This document shows positions 12,484 through 59,510 of a DNA stretch of 64,000 bases, piece after piece. Below the pieces are notes generated by a model. The model did no database searches and had not been told where the DNA came from. It was given only the letters and a program-made list of their open reading frames with translations. The translations under genes and the position numbers were made by a program. The first letter of the stretch is position 1. Each line of letters opens with the position of its first letter. The stretch is from Diphasiastrum complanatum (lineage: Eukaryota > Streptophyta > Lycopodiopsida > Lycopodiales > Lycopodiaceae), in assembly GCA_029204225.1 (NCBI GenBank), contig CM055092.1:73510857-73574856 (forward strand). The letters are read 5' to 3'.

Positions 12484-13228
12484 GGAAGTCTTGTGTGACT
12501 TTGCAAGGCCACATGCCTCTCACACTTTGCCACACTTCTTGAGGGATTTTGGTAGGTCAAGAGCTAGGCTTGAAGGTTAGGATGGCCTAATCTTTTGTGC
12601 CAAAGCTCCACTTGAGTCAACTCCTCCCTAACCATATTCACACTTTCAATGGCCACATTAGCATCCAACTTAAAAAGCCTTCCTGCTTAATTCCACTAGC
12701 TATGCACTTATCACTTTTCAAGATGGAACACACTCTATTCTTGAAATGTACATCTAGTCCATTGTCCATTAGTTGACCAACACTAAGCAAGTTTTTAGGG
12801 TGAAGAATTTCTTCCTCAGATGAAGCTTGGAAGTAATATCTCTAATGTCGTAGAGAGTTGCTAGGATATCCCATGCATCCTTAGCTGTCTGAGCAGCATG
12901 TATGTGGCTGATCTGAGTGTCCTTGATATTGAGAGTGATCATGGCAAATGCTTTGTCATCTCTCAATCTTCGCTTGGTGATGACGGCTGCATCATCTTCT
13001 AGTTGGAGCTATATGCCATCAACGATGTCCCACAGTTCTTTGGCTAGAAATATAACCTTCATCTTGAATTTCCAGAGATGGTAGTTATCCGATTCATTCT
13101 GGTTGAACGAGTTCGCTGGTAGAAACAATGATTGTCGGAATACTGTTGGCTGCACGTTTGCTAGAAAGACGTCTTGATAGAAACAAGAATGATAATCCGC
13201 AATAGAAATGCAGATTACTGAAATGCCC
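12484..13228 (-). pseudogene. Copia-3 gag with internal deletion
   Basis: 13130-13009 reads SDNYHLWKFKMKVIFLAKEL.D, the conserved N-terminus of Copia gag. 12966-12769 continues with AKDAWDILATLY and KLHLRKKFFTLK. Just left of this the sequence switches to GAG-pre-integrase type sequence (LMDNGLDVHFKNR near 12770-12720). The zinc knuckle and protease are therefore deleted. Confidence 0.8.
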
Positions 13229-13240
13229 GCTCTGATACCA
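13229..13240 (-). other. Primer-binding site of Copia-3
   Basis: The minus strand reads TGGTATCAGAGC directly after the LTR end at 13241. This is the complement of plant initiator Met-tRNA, the usual primer of plant LTR retrotransposons. Confidence 0.9.
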
Positions 13241-13999
13241 TGTCGTAAAATCGCGTGTGGGCGTGAGCGGCAGTGGAAGCTCGAGGATTGGAGCGTGGCG
13301 TGTAGGAACAGAAACACAACAGTTAGTAGCAGAATTATTCAAGTAGAAGAATTCATACAGAATGCGCAAATGAACGACGTAGTAGTGAGACAAAAATTGC
13401 ACTCTGATAAATATCAACATAGCTTGAATCAGCTAGTATATAGATTTACAAGTGTCGAGGAACAAAATATCTTACAAGCCTTTAATGCTATTTACACCAG
13501 TCTTTGCATATGTACAAAGTTGGTAACCACCAACCGCCTTTGGGATATTTAGTTGTCTAGCTGTTTTTATGGTTGTTGATAAGTTGGCGACGTCGGTCAG
13601 CCAATGTAGCAAAATGTGAAAAAGCCGAAAAATCTAAAGGTGCCTTTAGAATGAAGTTATGCAACCCCTGAAGGTGCCCTTACACTAAAGGTATGTAAAT
13701 CCCTAAGGCGCCCTTAGATTCAAGGCAGCGAAGAAGGCGAAAAAGCCGAAAAAGTGCCTTACACTTAAGGCAGTAAAGAAGACGAAGGTGCCTTAGATTT
13801 TAAATATAATGAAAAAGACGAAAAAGGTGAAGGTGCCTTTAAAATGATTTCTAAGGCATTCTGGCCACTTGGCCAATGTGTCGCATTTTTTGCTAAGGAG
13901 CGAAAAGGGCAAAGGTGCCTAAAATTTGTTTTAAGGTAAAAGAAGAAAGTTGTGAAGGTTCGAAAATATGAAGTCGGCCTTCAGATTTTCAGGATGCTC
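13241..13999 (-). repeat. 5' LTR of Copia-3 (family S)
   Basis: On the minus strand the LTR ends TTTTACGACA next to the PBS. The region 13241-13757 matches the Copia-2 LTR in inverse orientation. Further up (13600-13970) it holds a GC-richer, repetitive U3 built on AAGGTGCCTTA and CGAAAAAGG motifs, also found at 56214-56720. A start at TGAGCATCC (minus, about 13999) is my best guess; it needs a second complete copy for proof. Confidence 0.75.
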
Positions 14000-16243
14000 A
14001 TTACTTGAATGATTTGTTTAAGGCTGAGCAAAAAAAATCTAACAACAATGCCACATGGCATGTTTCAAAAAATGACACAAAATGTATCATTCATCCCATA
14101 AGCAGCAAGTCTTTGTTGGAAAACCAAAATATATATGCCTTTTTAAAAACACTTTCATCTTCAAGCGTTAGCACAAATGCAAATCCTTGCCCACCTCTTG
14201 TGTCCCTACGGAACCATTTTCACTTAACAGCTTGGGTTAAATGAAAATTATAGTCCAATCTTCCCATTCACTTACGAATTTTAGCGATAGGCTAAGCCAT
14301 CATATTTCAGGGCAAAAGCCATGTTGACCAATGTAACAGGCGTTAGACCATATCAGTGATGACTTTTTATTACAAATAAAATACATGAAAGGACGCATGC
14401 TAAACATGTGCAAAATGTTTTGACGAAAAGATTTATGGGTTGAGCATGGACACACATACAACGGTATCAGGGCAAATCCATGCCATGCTAACTCGTGGAC
14501 CCATAAAAGAAAATGGTGTCGCATCCCCTCTGCATATCCATGCGTTCCAAGGGTGTTCAAGCTACTAGTTTAATTACTAGTGTAAACTTGAAAGGGCATA
14601 TGCAAAAATTTACAAATTTATTTAAGCTCCATATTTGAGAAACAAGTAGCTTGTATAGTTTCAATGAATATGCTAGGGCAAATCCATGCCATTCTAACAT
14701 CGAAAACTATATTGACCCTTGCGCAAATCCATGCTATCCAAGAGTAAGCCAAAGACGGGTATGAATTTATGTATTGGATTAGTTCAATAATCGTTTGAAA
14801 TATATCATGTAACAAAGTAAGCAAGAGATGACTACGTTTTATGAAAGAGCAGTCATAAGTAAAAACTGTTCCTTATAATATCTCTGATTAAATATAGGTG
14901 TTGGAATGCTTATGACACATCTCATACCTAGATAGTCGTGGAAGCGTAGTTCTGGGAAGATGCCATGATATTATCGCTACTATTGTTTCTTCATGCATTA
15001 CCACAACAATACTAATTGATGAGCAAATATCATAGCAGTGACATTTAATATGCCAAGAGGCTTTAATCACAGCCAGTATACTTAATCATAGTATGGTGAG
15101 AAACAATGCTATCGTAACTTGTTAAATAGGAGCATGCAGGTGTCATACCTGTGATAGATATAAGCTTTGATCTTATCGAAAGACAAGAGTAAAGTACTAG
15201 AAGTGCAGACTACAAAAATTATCGTAGCAAAGTTACAACCATTGATGGAAGAAGGTGTATTGTATACCAACGATCGAGTTGCTATGATGTTAAATAGTGG
15301 GTAGGTATACTATAATTTTACATAAGCTATTCTATCAGTGGTACTGATAAGTATGAGAAAATAGTAGGAGTGAGTGTAGGTATCCAGTTTATACAAAGAA
15401 ACTTTCATAAAGAGGAATGGAAAGCATGACTACACATTGTCAGTGTTGTGGTTATCAAACTATCATTAATGAAGCAATAGTTATGCTAACGTCTTCACTG
15501 ATAACTAATGATGATCGCTGTTTTTCCAGTGCATTACCACGTTGAAGGTACTCAAGAGGTAATCAACAAACATTCATCATATTAATCCACAACAGGTGCG
15601 AATTACCAGCGCTGTCATTGATGTCTGTCAGTGCACTATAATCATAAAAAGCTACATGTGGTTTGATACCAAACAACCTTTACTTATTAGCGACCATTGC
15701 TGGTCAAAAATCGTGGAAAGGATTATCAACGAATGAGGAACAATTAGTGACCATCGCTGGCCAGAACTTGTTGAAAATACCATCAACATGATAAGCCATT
15801 ACCAGTGATCAATCGCGACTATCAGCAATATATTTGGATCAATCATTACATTCCCAAAGAGAGACCATAAGAATTGCATTACAGATTGTGGTAATAGACA
15901 AATGAGCGTTGGCAATTCGTACTAAAACTCGTAGAGAGTGAATGATGTTCATACCTGGGATTGCTTCTTCTTGGAGCACCAGTGCACACTGTAGATGGGC
16001 GTGTCCAAAACATCTTTGAAGGAGAAGGAAGAAGAGAAAATGAGGAAGAGGTAAAGAACCTCAAAGCAAAATATTGCTATCTATAACCAAAGTAAAACAT
16101 CCTCCTAGAGTTTCATGGAAAAGACCTTTCATTTAAGAAGAAATTAAAAAAAACAAAACTCCCACCAAAAAGCTCACACCATTTAGGGGTATGCCACTAA
16201 ATTAGACAAGCAAGAGGGGGTGCCATAGAATTACATACTACCC

Positions 16244-16311
<68 letters not shown>

Positions 16312-18430
16312 AAGAAGAAGAAGAAGAAGAAGAAGAATTTGTCATTGTCCAACTAAAAAATCCATAGATATACTTTCCCATCTCTTGTCAGGAATATCTA
16401 ACGAATGATGGAGTATGTGCACTTAAGCAAATTGCTTTGATCTATTTATTTGCTCAACAACAAGAATAATTCTTAGAGTCATTATAGAATATGGATATTC
16501 CACAGTTCTAGGAATATGGGCCAACTGTAGAAACAATTGGTACATAGCTTCTCCTTTGAACTCATGTGATATTTAGGATAATGTATGACTTACCATGGGT
16601 TCATATTCTATTCCCTGGTTTGTCATCCCCATTTGCATTCAAGGATTCTCTCATGACTGTGAGATTACATATTAAAACATTGACATGACTTTCATGATTC
16701 CTTACCAGTAATGCACCTTCATTGAATTAATGATGTGTTAATTTTTTGGTCTTAGGTGTTTCTTGAAGCCTTTATGTTCCAATAGGTGATTCAAGGAGTC
16801 ACAAACTATGATATGCAATAAAATGGATTAGTTCATAGCTTTGTCCAACCATCAAGAGTATATGTAGTCCCTCCTGTATTCCAAGGAGAGAAGCCTAAAT
16901 TGTATAGTGATCAAAATAAACATCACACTAAAATCAAGATTTCATCACACCCAATATCCAAAATGTTCACTACACACTCATGAGCAACACAAAGCATCAC
17001 CAACGACACCCATTTAAAAAAGCAGAATCTATCTCATGATGTGCAAGACCGCCTCTCAGTCGTGGCCTTTTGTTTCATAAATGCATAAAATAGCATGGTA
17101 TCTCAACATTACGATCACAACATGCTCATCCATTAGGCGAGGACAAAAAAGCCATTACTCTTCTAACACATAAGATCTCAAAGGCTTCTCCTACATTCAT
17201 ACTTCAAGAATAATATATGAAGCAAGCTATGAAGTTGTTACTAATATTACTAATGGCTGATATTAATCTATGTAGGATATGAAGTTGAATAATATTTAAG
17301 GGGGTTGTGGCCTATATCAGCAAGTTGAATAATATATGAAGCAAGCTTAATCTATGAAGTTGTCCTTTATTGATTCGACAATAGCTTGCTAGATTTATGA
17401 CCTTCACAACACCTAGGCACTTTGTCATATTTTCATATTTGAGGGAAAAAGATACATGGTGGAATATGCCGGTAATTTACAAGTTGCTACTTTATGGGCC
17501 ACCTTTAAGGCCTCAAAATCCTAAGTGTTATGAGTAGTCTTTTTGAGCAAAGAGGGACCATACAAGGCATGGCTATATAAAAGTAGATGTCATAATTGAC
17601 TATTTACCCCTTAAAATATTGAATAAACTATTTCAAAAAACCTTTTTCTTAGTCCAATCTACATGGTCAAAATATCGACTAACAGGGACCACAATGCATC
17701 CAACTCTAAAAATTGAGTCCGATAATACTCGAGTTTTTGAACCCTAAGTCCTTTGCCAAATGTCGCGATACGTGAGTGTGGGAGATTGCATAACACAGAT
17801 GGGATTCCCCATGACCCTATGGGTAACATCAATCATTCTTTATAGAAGGGAATGATTATTTACAAAGTGAACCACATCCTTGGGAGACCTTTGTGCTGGT
17901 CATCAAGCCATAGAAGTAGCTTGGCCATAGGGAGGGTGTGCATGGTTTATAGCAAGATTCCCAAATGGAAAAGTCACGTGGGAGAATCCCATTCCCAATA
18001 CATTATATGGGAATTTGTACAAAAGCTCACAGCCTCTAATAGAACACACAATTGCAATCCTTGACAATATGTTATATGGATGTAGCTAATTAGCAAGCTC
18101 ACTCACACTATACATTTCTCATCATATTAATTGGGCATCTGGGCTTGTGAGTAAACTACAATCAAATCTGCTCAATTTCCGGCTAATGGATCGCAAAACA
18201 ACGTCTTCTATGTCAGAAAGCTGTCCCTTTTTAGTCTATATTCCGCGTTGAATTTTGGGTAATACATTAGATTGGTTTTTTGTTTTGTATGCAATCGATG
18301 GGTTTTAAAGGGCAAGCTTCCTGTTTGTGCCGGCGAATGATACCACAATCATCGTGGCCAGATATTGATTGGATCTGCATGTCTTTGTTTGTAAAGGATT
18401 GAGCAATCCAATCGTTGACTCGGCCTCTTT
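14000..18430. other. Intergenic, no recognisable gene
   Basis: AT-rich sequence upstream of the decarboxylase gene with only short open frames. The phrase GGGCAAATCCATGC(C/T)AT occurs near 14469, 14673 and 14715 with a diverged copy near 14313. A degenerate pair (TTAG(C/T)GACCAT(T/C)GCTGG) lies near 15687 and 15748. No retroelement domain was recognised. Confidence 0.5.
16246..16337 (+). repeat. (GA)n followed by (GAA)n microsatellite
   Basis: About 31 uninterrupted GA units (16246-16307), then A-rich bases and about nine GAA units (16310-16337). No coding meaning; the open frames across it are low-complexity artefacts. Confidence 0.95.
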
Positions 18431-18431
18431 G

Positions 18432-18440
18432 TATATATTA
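18432..18440 (+). promoter_or_regulatory. Candidate TATA box of the decarboxylase gene
   Basis: TATATATTA lies about 430 nt before the first 5' exon that can be proposed. It is the best TATA-like sequence near the gene, but TATA-like strings are frequent in AT-rich DNA and no transcript evidence is available. Confidence 0.25.
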
Positions 18441-18869
18441 AAATATTTAAGTACTTTTTAGAGGGAGCTGAAATTGATTAGTTTTATTTGCATTTCGAAA
18501 TTAAAATGGGCTGCTTGGTTTGTTATTGAAGGCTTTGGCTTTCTGGTGGTGTATGGGAGCTAAGGAGCAGTTAAGCTACTTCGCTTCACTGCATTTCTTG
18601 GCTGATTATAGCATCTTCCCTTCCTCAAGTCCTCGCAATCTGATGGAATTATCTCTGCAAGGCAAGTGCTTCAATAGCAACTGATTGCAAGTGTATTCTC
18701 AGACAATGCAATATCTGTTTGGGGTTTTCCTGTCATAGATTGTTCGTGTAGTAGACATATGTGGGCTGCAAAACAAAATAGTTCTGAGGGTATATGCTTT
18801 CATGTGTCAGCTATTACTTCAAACTTGTTTGTGGTATCAGTAGTGTTTCACTTTTGGAACTTATTGCAG

Positions 18870-18938
18870 ATTCAAGAAACTGACAAATTTGGCTGAAGAA
18901 GAAAGGCAAGAAGAAGAGTAAGGCAATAAGGAACAGCT

Positions 18939-18940
<2 letters not shown>
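18870..18940 (+). other. Proposed 5' leader exon ending in AT of a split start codon
   Basis: The segment follows a good acceptor (TTATTGCAG, AG at 18868-18869) and ends at a perfect donor GTAAGT (18941). Its last two bases are AT. The next in-frame exon begins after CTAG at 19139 with G GCT AGC, so splicing would create ATG-GCT-AGC. No ATG lies in frame upstream in the next exon, which is why this start was chosen. An alternative is ATG at 18643 spliced at 18663; it would also keep the frame but uses a weaker donor. Inference, not proof. Confidence 0.45.
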
Positions 18941-54555
<35,615 letters not shown>

Positions 54556-55921
54556 CCTTTACGTTATCCTCTCTGAGCATATAGCTATTTATGATAGTTC
54601 ATCTCCTGAGCATCACTTTGGGTTATTCTTTTCAAAAGGATGACAATATTTAAGGCTGAAGAAAACTGCTTTCAATCTTCACAATTTTCCATATTTTTTG
54701 TAGTCTTCTCTTTGATTTGTGTGGGAATTCTGTCTTTCCAAGAGTACTATATTTGTAACTCTAGATTTTTCTGGGTGTTTTCTTTTAGGTTGTTTGTTAT
54801 TCATGTTTATCACTTGGCAGCTCCGGCATTGTGATTTATAAATTTGCACAAAATAATGCTGTAAAATATTTGGTTAGAAACCTAATCAGGCAGCAATTGT
54901 TTTGGACCAGATACTCTTCTTTTATTTCCGAAAGGTCAGGCTATAGCTCAAAAGGAGGGATAGCATAAAGCTCTTTCCTCTGGGATTAAGTTTTTTTCTT
55001 GTTAATCACAAATAAAAGTAAAAAATAAATTACTGAATGTACAACATTTATTTTGGTCTGATTCTCTGGTATTGCTTCAAGAATGATTGACGTGCATGAC
55101 AAGGAGAGTTGTTTGGGAGGATAGGTTCAATCTTAGTACTCCTCTTTTAGGTAGTTTGTCAAGTATAACCTAAGAGAGCATGCAAGCAAGTTTTCAAAGC
55201 TAAAAGAGGTTCATACATCAAAAAGACATCAAAGACAGATTTGCACCTATCGTGTTTTGTTTAGGGTGTAGAAGTACTTTCTTGACTAAATATTGAAATT
55301 ATGCTAGACGCTTTTTTCAAAAACTACTTATATAAGTGCGTGCCTACAACAGAACATAAGGAAATGGATGTGGCTGACAACATGCAATTCCTTTGAAGTT
55401 TTTCCTCAGCTATGTTACTAGAGTTACCCCCATTCATGTACAGCTAGACTTGAAAGCTAATCCCATAAGTGAGGCCCAGATGGCCAACTTGTCAATGCTA
55501 ATTTTTAGAAAAAGATCTGGACCAAGATTTGTGCTCAAAGTGGTAGAACATTCAAGTGAGAAGGCTTGAAACATTCAAACATGGGTACTAAAGGATGCTT
55601 GATTGCAAATTGTTTCTCAAGTGTGAGGCCATTAATTTGATTCATAATGAAGCTGCTTGTAACCTGATTTGCTGGCCACAAATGTATGAAAAAGGCACTT
55701 TACAATTTTTCTTCTTCATTTTGTTTATTCTTGCTTATGTATAAAGACCGAAGTGTTTGGGACAATACCATTGAAAACTTGCATATTTGTTTAGTATCGG
55801 CCCAAGGACACATTTTGAGTCAATTAAAGTCCGTTTCACTTTGTATCGTACTGCTCCTTAGTAGCCAATTTGACAATGTTAGGGGCCTCTAGCAAGTGAA
55901 AGGAATAGTCAAAAGCATAAA
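54556..55921 (+). other. 3' flank of the decarboxylase gene, no gene recognised
   Basis: Probable 3' UTR followed by AT-rich sequence. AATAAA occurs at 55011-55016. No protein domain or RNA gene was recognised. Confidence 0.5.
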
Positions 55922-56213
55922 TGCATTTCTTTGTCTTCCACAGAGTCTGAATATGTCGCGGCCACTTCTGCAGTGAAGGAAATCATCTGGCTCAAAAGAT
56001 TGCTCCATGATCTTATGATCCCTCAATTCAGACTAACTATACTCTATTGCGACAATCAAGCTATATCTCTGAATCCACGAACTCACTCTAGAGTTAATCA
56101 CATTGAAGTTCAATTTCATTTTTTTAGAGAGAAAGTTTTAAACAAGGTTGTCGAATTAAGTCATTGTCCAACTGACAGTATGTTGGCTAATATCTTGACT
56201 GAAGGTATGCAAA
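55922..56213 (+). pseudogene. Copia RNase H fragment
   Basis: Reads LSSTESEYVAATSAVKEIIW, LYCDNQAISLNPRTHSRVNH, IEVQFHFFREKV and SMLANILTEG, the C-terminal half of Ty1/copia RNase H. It is truncated upstream and passes at about 56213 directly into LTR-family-S repeat sequence lying in the opposite sense. It may descend from the family of Copia-2, which lacks this part. Confidence 0.85.
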
Positions 56214-56720
56214 TCCTGAAGGTGCCCTTAGACTTAAGGTATGTAAATCACAAAGGTGCCCTTAGACTGAAGGCAGCGACGAAGGCGAAAAAGTCGAAGG
56301 TGCCTTAGATTGAAGGCAGCGAAGAAGCCGAAAAAGGCGAAGGCGGTTTCAAAATGGTTTCTGAGGCTTTTTGGCCACTTTGTCCACAAATGGTTTCTAA
56401 GTCATTCTGGTCAGTGTGTCGCATTTTTTGTGAAGGCACGAAAAAGGTGAAGAAGGCGGAAAAAGCAAAGGTGCCTTAAGAATGGTTTCTAAGGCATTCT
56501 GGCCACTTGGCCAATGTGTCGCCTCTTTCGCGAAGGTGCGAAAAAGGCGAAGGAGGCAGAAAAAGCAAAGGTGTCTTAAGAATGGTTTCTAAGGCATTCT
56601 GGCCACTCGGCCACTGTGTCGCATTTTTCGCGAAGGTGCGAAAAAGGCAAAGGTGCCTAAAAATGGTTAAGGCAAAAAAAAATCTTAAAGAAAAATGTGA
56701 AAGTCCGAAAACATCGAAGC
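56214..56720 (-). repeat. LTR family S U3 fragment with minisatellite
   Basis: The same motifs in the same strand sense as 13600-13970 (CCTGAAGGTGCCCTTA, GTATGTAAATC, GCATTCTGGCCACTTGGCC). Inside it a unit starting AATGGTTTCT(A/G)AG repeats at 56353 (partial), 56389, 56481 and 56581, with spacings of 92 and 100 nt. Copia-3 holds only one such unit (near 13848). Confidence 0.75.
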
Positions 56721-56888
56721 ATGGTTGTCATAGACACCTAATTGTTTCGCTCCCTTCATGGTTGTCATTGACACCTACTAAGAAATTCCTCATGTCAATG
56801 TAAGTAATAGTCTGAATCTATTGTTTGGTAAAGATCCTGTTATAATTTATGTGTTGAGTTTCTCCTGACTGGATTTCGCATTCAGCAA

Positions 56889-56994
56889 GAGTGATATCAG
56901 AGCTAATAACATAATTTACAATACAAATATTCATTCCACACAGAGTGGTATCAGAGTTATACAAACAATCCAACAAAGTGGTATCAGAGCTATA
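56889..56994 (+). repeat. Three PBS-like copies of the Met-tRNA complement
   Basis: GTGATATCAGAGC (56889), GTGGTATCAGAGT (56943) and GTGGTATCAGAGC (56981), spaced 54 and 38 nt. The last contains the exact PBS string TGGTATCAGAGC. They may mark the leader of a degraded + strand LTR element; the three-fold array is unusual. Confidence 0.6.
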
Positions 56995-57007
56995 CAAAGA
57001 ACCCAAC

Positions 57008-57627
57008 AGTATTGTTTTATGGTTACATAGGTGTCATCATGTTGACTTGTTTCCATGTCTTGGTTGAGTGTGATTGTTGGTATAAGGTGTTAGTTGATTC
57101 ATTGGGGTATGATTGTTGATGGTGCTTGGCTTATGCCTTTGCTATGGTGGATAGAGAAGATTGTACTTTGTGTCACTCCATTGATTGCATGTTGAAGTAG
57201 GTTAATGGAGTGTGCTTGGTTTTTGAATGTTGGAAAGATGTTGGAAGAATGGTTGTGTGTTGTTCATGCTTGGTTGTGAGTGACTCGTAATGTGCTAAAG
57301 CTCATGGTTGGCTTCCTTTAAGTTTAGAATTATTACTTTGAGTTTTTGGTTGCTTGAAGTATTGCATTTGGATGAGAGTATGTTTCTTGGTTTCCAAGGG
57401 GAGGCTCGAACCTGAGACCAAAGGAACTTTGGATGTCAAGCTAACCAATTGAGCCAACCCCATTGGTTTGGATGAGAGTATGAGAATGCTAAGGGTTGAA
57501 CGAGTTGCTTGTATGATGTTTTGATTGACTAAACATGGGAGTTGATTGATTGGTTGCTGATTTTTTTTCAGCCATTGTGTGTCTTGGCCTATTTTTTTAC
57601 ACATTTACAGCTCAGTTTTTTCTCAAG
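57008..57627 (+). repeat. Inverted repeat arm A (left)
   Basis: Matches 58557-59040 in reverse complement, including GGTGTCATCATGTTGACTTG at about 57030 and GCTTGAAGTATTGCATTTGG at about 57351. This arm holds an extra 100 bp (SINE plus one TSD copy). Identity of the rest is clearly high by eye but was not counted. Confidence 0.88.
57383..57466 (-). mobile_element. 84-bp tRNA-derived SINE or tRNA retropseudogene
   Basis: On the minus strand: A box TGGCTCAATTGG (57445-57456), B box GGTTCGAGCCT (57402-57412), both Pol III promoter parts, at tRNA spacing, then a short A-rich tail (AAACCAAGAAA). It is flanked by a perfect 16-bp target duplication TTTGGATGAGAGTATG (57367-57382 and 57467-57482). 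The other repeat arm shows the empty site at 58684-58700. The acceptor stem does not pair, so it is not a working tRNA gene. Confidence 0.88.
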
Positions 57628-57658
57628 TGAGAATATTTTGGCCTAGTCACTGCATGTT

Positions 57659-57755
57659 TCCCAACTTCTGGGTCCAGGTATTTCACTAGACAGTATTGGA
57701 AATGGTGTGTCTATGTTGCGACTTAGCCAGGACAATGTGTTTCAACTGTTCCTAG
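57659..57755 (+). repeat. Repeat B (left copy)
   Basis: Reads GGGTCCAGGTATTTCACTAG and ATGGTGTGTCTATGTTG; matches 59405-59510 in reverse complement. It follows arm A directly here, but on the right its copy lies beyond arm A, so the two repeats are not collinear. Confidence 0.82.
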
Positions 57756-58556
57756 TGGACTTCCTGCTCTGGTGTTTCACAGAGTTCGGGTCCAATTAAC
57801 ACATGCATCACAAAATCCCATAAATAGCAATTAAATAGATGCTTTCAAACTTGACGATTCAATTGTTACTTGCTAGCTAAACAACTGTACACTAGCTTGT
57901 AAAAACGATTTCAAAGTACTAAAAATTACAAGTATGGAATGAATTGCTAGCATACGAGACAAAGTACACAGAAATCCATGACGACTAATATTCTACCATT
58001 GTGATTTCATAACATGAACTCACTTCACTATAAGATGATTATTTTGACAAGAAGCTGCTAATTTATTATGTATAGCATATACTACATGGCAACAAACATT
58101 GCAATCATTCTAAGTATTTAGAACGAGTTTGATATACCACAATGCACAATCGATTCACTAACATACTACGAAACCCATTCATTCATTTTGATGGAAACTA
58201 GTTCAGAATTCAAGCACACAATTTCCAATTGACGTCAAGTGCTTATGAACAATAAAGACTACATAAAACAACAAAGATGAAGCAAATAGAGATGAGGTAA
58301 AGCCATACCTCAGTATACGATTAGATAGTCGGAAATTGGTGAAACCCCATTCATGAATGCTACAACCTGAGGTGAGGCCCATTGGTCTTTATAAACCTCA
58401 TATTTTCAATGAGCTTTGTAGCAGAATATCAAACTCAGGCATGTTGATGCAATTATGACCATTGTTCACATGTCGGATTAAGTTGGTGTAAAAAGAAAAA
58501 ATGAAAAAAATTAAATTTTCCAAAATGTGAACGGTGCAATTGAAAAGCTAACAGTC
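57756..58556. other. Spacer between inverted repeats, no gene
   Basis: AT-rich sequence without frames or motifs that I recognise. Confidence 0.5.
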
Positions 58557-59040
58557 CAGTTGAGAGAAAACTGAGCCATAATTCTGTACAAAAAAATAGG
58601 CCAAAAATACGATGGCTGAAAAAAATCAGCAACTAGTCAATCAACTCTCATGTTTAGTCAATTCATTCAACCCTTAGCATTCTCATACTTTCCATCCAAA
58701 TGCAATACTTCAAGCAACCAAAAACTCAAAGCAACTCTAAACTCAAAGCAAGCAAACCATAAGCTTTAGCATACTATGAATCGCTCACAACCAAGCCATC
58801 CTTCCAACATTCAAAAACTAAGCACACTCTATTACCCATTTCAACATACAATCAAGGGAGTGACACAAAATACAATCTGCCTCTATCTACCATAGCAAAG
58901 GCATAAACCAAGCACAATCAACAATCATACTCCAATGATACCCCAATGAATCAACCAACCTCTTTTACCAATAATCACACTCAACCGAGACAAGGCAACA
59001 AGTCAACATGATGACACCAAGGTAACCATCAAACAATACT
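58557..59040 (-). repeat. Inverted repeat arm A (right), SINE-free
   Basis: Reverse complement of 57008-57627 without the SINE. At 58684-58700 a single copy of the target (minus: TTTGGATGGAAAGTATG) marks the unoccupied site. Confidence 0.88.
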
Positions 59041-59404
59041 ACAAGCACACATCAACCAACCCCTAACTATTTGCAAATCACTATCATTCCTCAACCAAGA
59101 AGTAAGCATTCTAGTGAAGCAACCCTCAACCAACGAATCATCACTCCAAAAGCAAAGCACACTTATGCAACTCATACCATCAAACAACTCACAACCCAAA
59201 AGCAAAATTCAAGCACTCAAAACTAAGTCATGTGAAGGTCTCCACTTGTACGAAAAAAATACAATAAGAGATCAAAATCTACTAACTCTTTAAAATACAA
59301 AGAGTGAGCTCCTTTTTATAGCCAACCCCCTTCGGTCCCCCTTCAAGATGGGGTTTTGCCAATCCCCAATGGTCCCCCTTGAAGTTTGGCAAAATGCCAA
59401 ATTC
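59041..59404. other. Spacer between arm A and repeat B, no gene
   Basis: Contains two diverged stretches GGTCCCCCTTCAAG (59333) and GGTCCCCCTTGAAG (59371). No coding signal. Confidence 0.5.
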
Positions 59405-59510
59405 AACCAGGTACACCTGAAATACATTGTCCTAGCTAAGTCACAACATAGACACACCATTTTCAGTACTGTCTATTGAAATACCTAGACCCGAAAGTTG
59501 AGTAACGCTA
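59405..59510 (-). repeat. Repeat B (right copy)
   Basis: Reverse complement of 57659-57755. See the left copy for the order conflict with arm A. Confidence 0.82.

Larger units (their letters stand above)
10104..13999 (-). mobile_element. Copia-3, minus strand, 3'-truncated
   Basis: Reading leftward, the order is 5' LTR, PBS, gag start, GAG-pre-integrase, integrase, RT, RNase H: the Ty1/copia order. The LTR is shared with Copia-2 (family S). No 3' LTR is found; the element stops at about 10104, beside a + strand Gypsy remnant. The middle of gag, its zinc knuckle and the protease are missing at about 12770, where gag jumps straight to the pre-integrase domain. Stops and frame changes are frequent. 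It is a non-autonomous fossil. Confidence 0.85.

Noticed and set aside
14000-18430. A second host gene upstream of the decarboxylase
   Set aside because: Short frames only, no splice-linked segments and no family motif could be joined on either strand.
56353-56680. CRISPR-like array
   Set aside because: Units are contiguous 92-100 nt tandem repeats without unique spacers, inside an LTR of a plant genome.
57395-57466. A functional tRNA gene on the minus strand
   Set aside because: A and B boxes are present but the acceptor stem does not pair. A 16-bp target duplication and an empty site show a retro-inserted copy.
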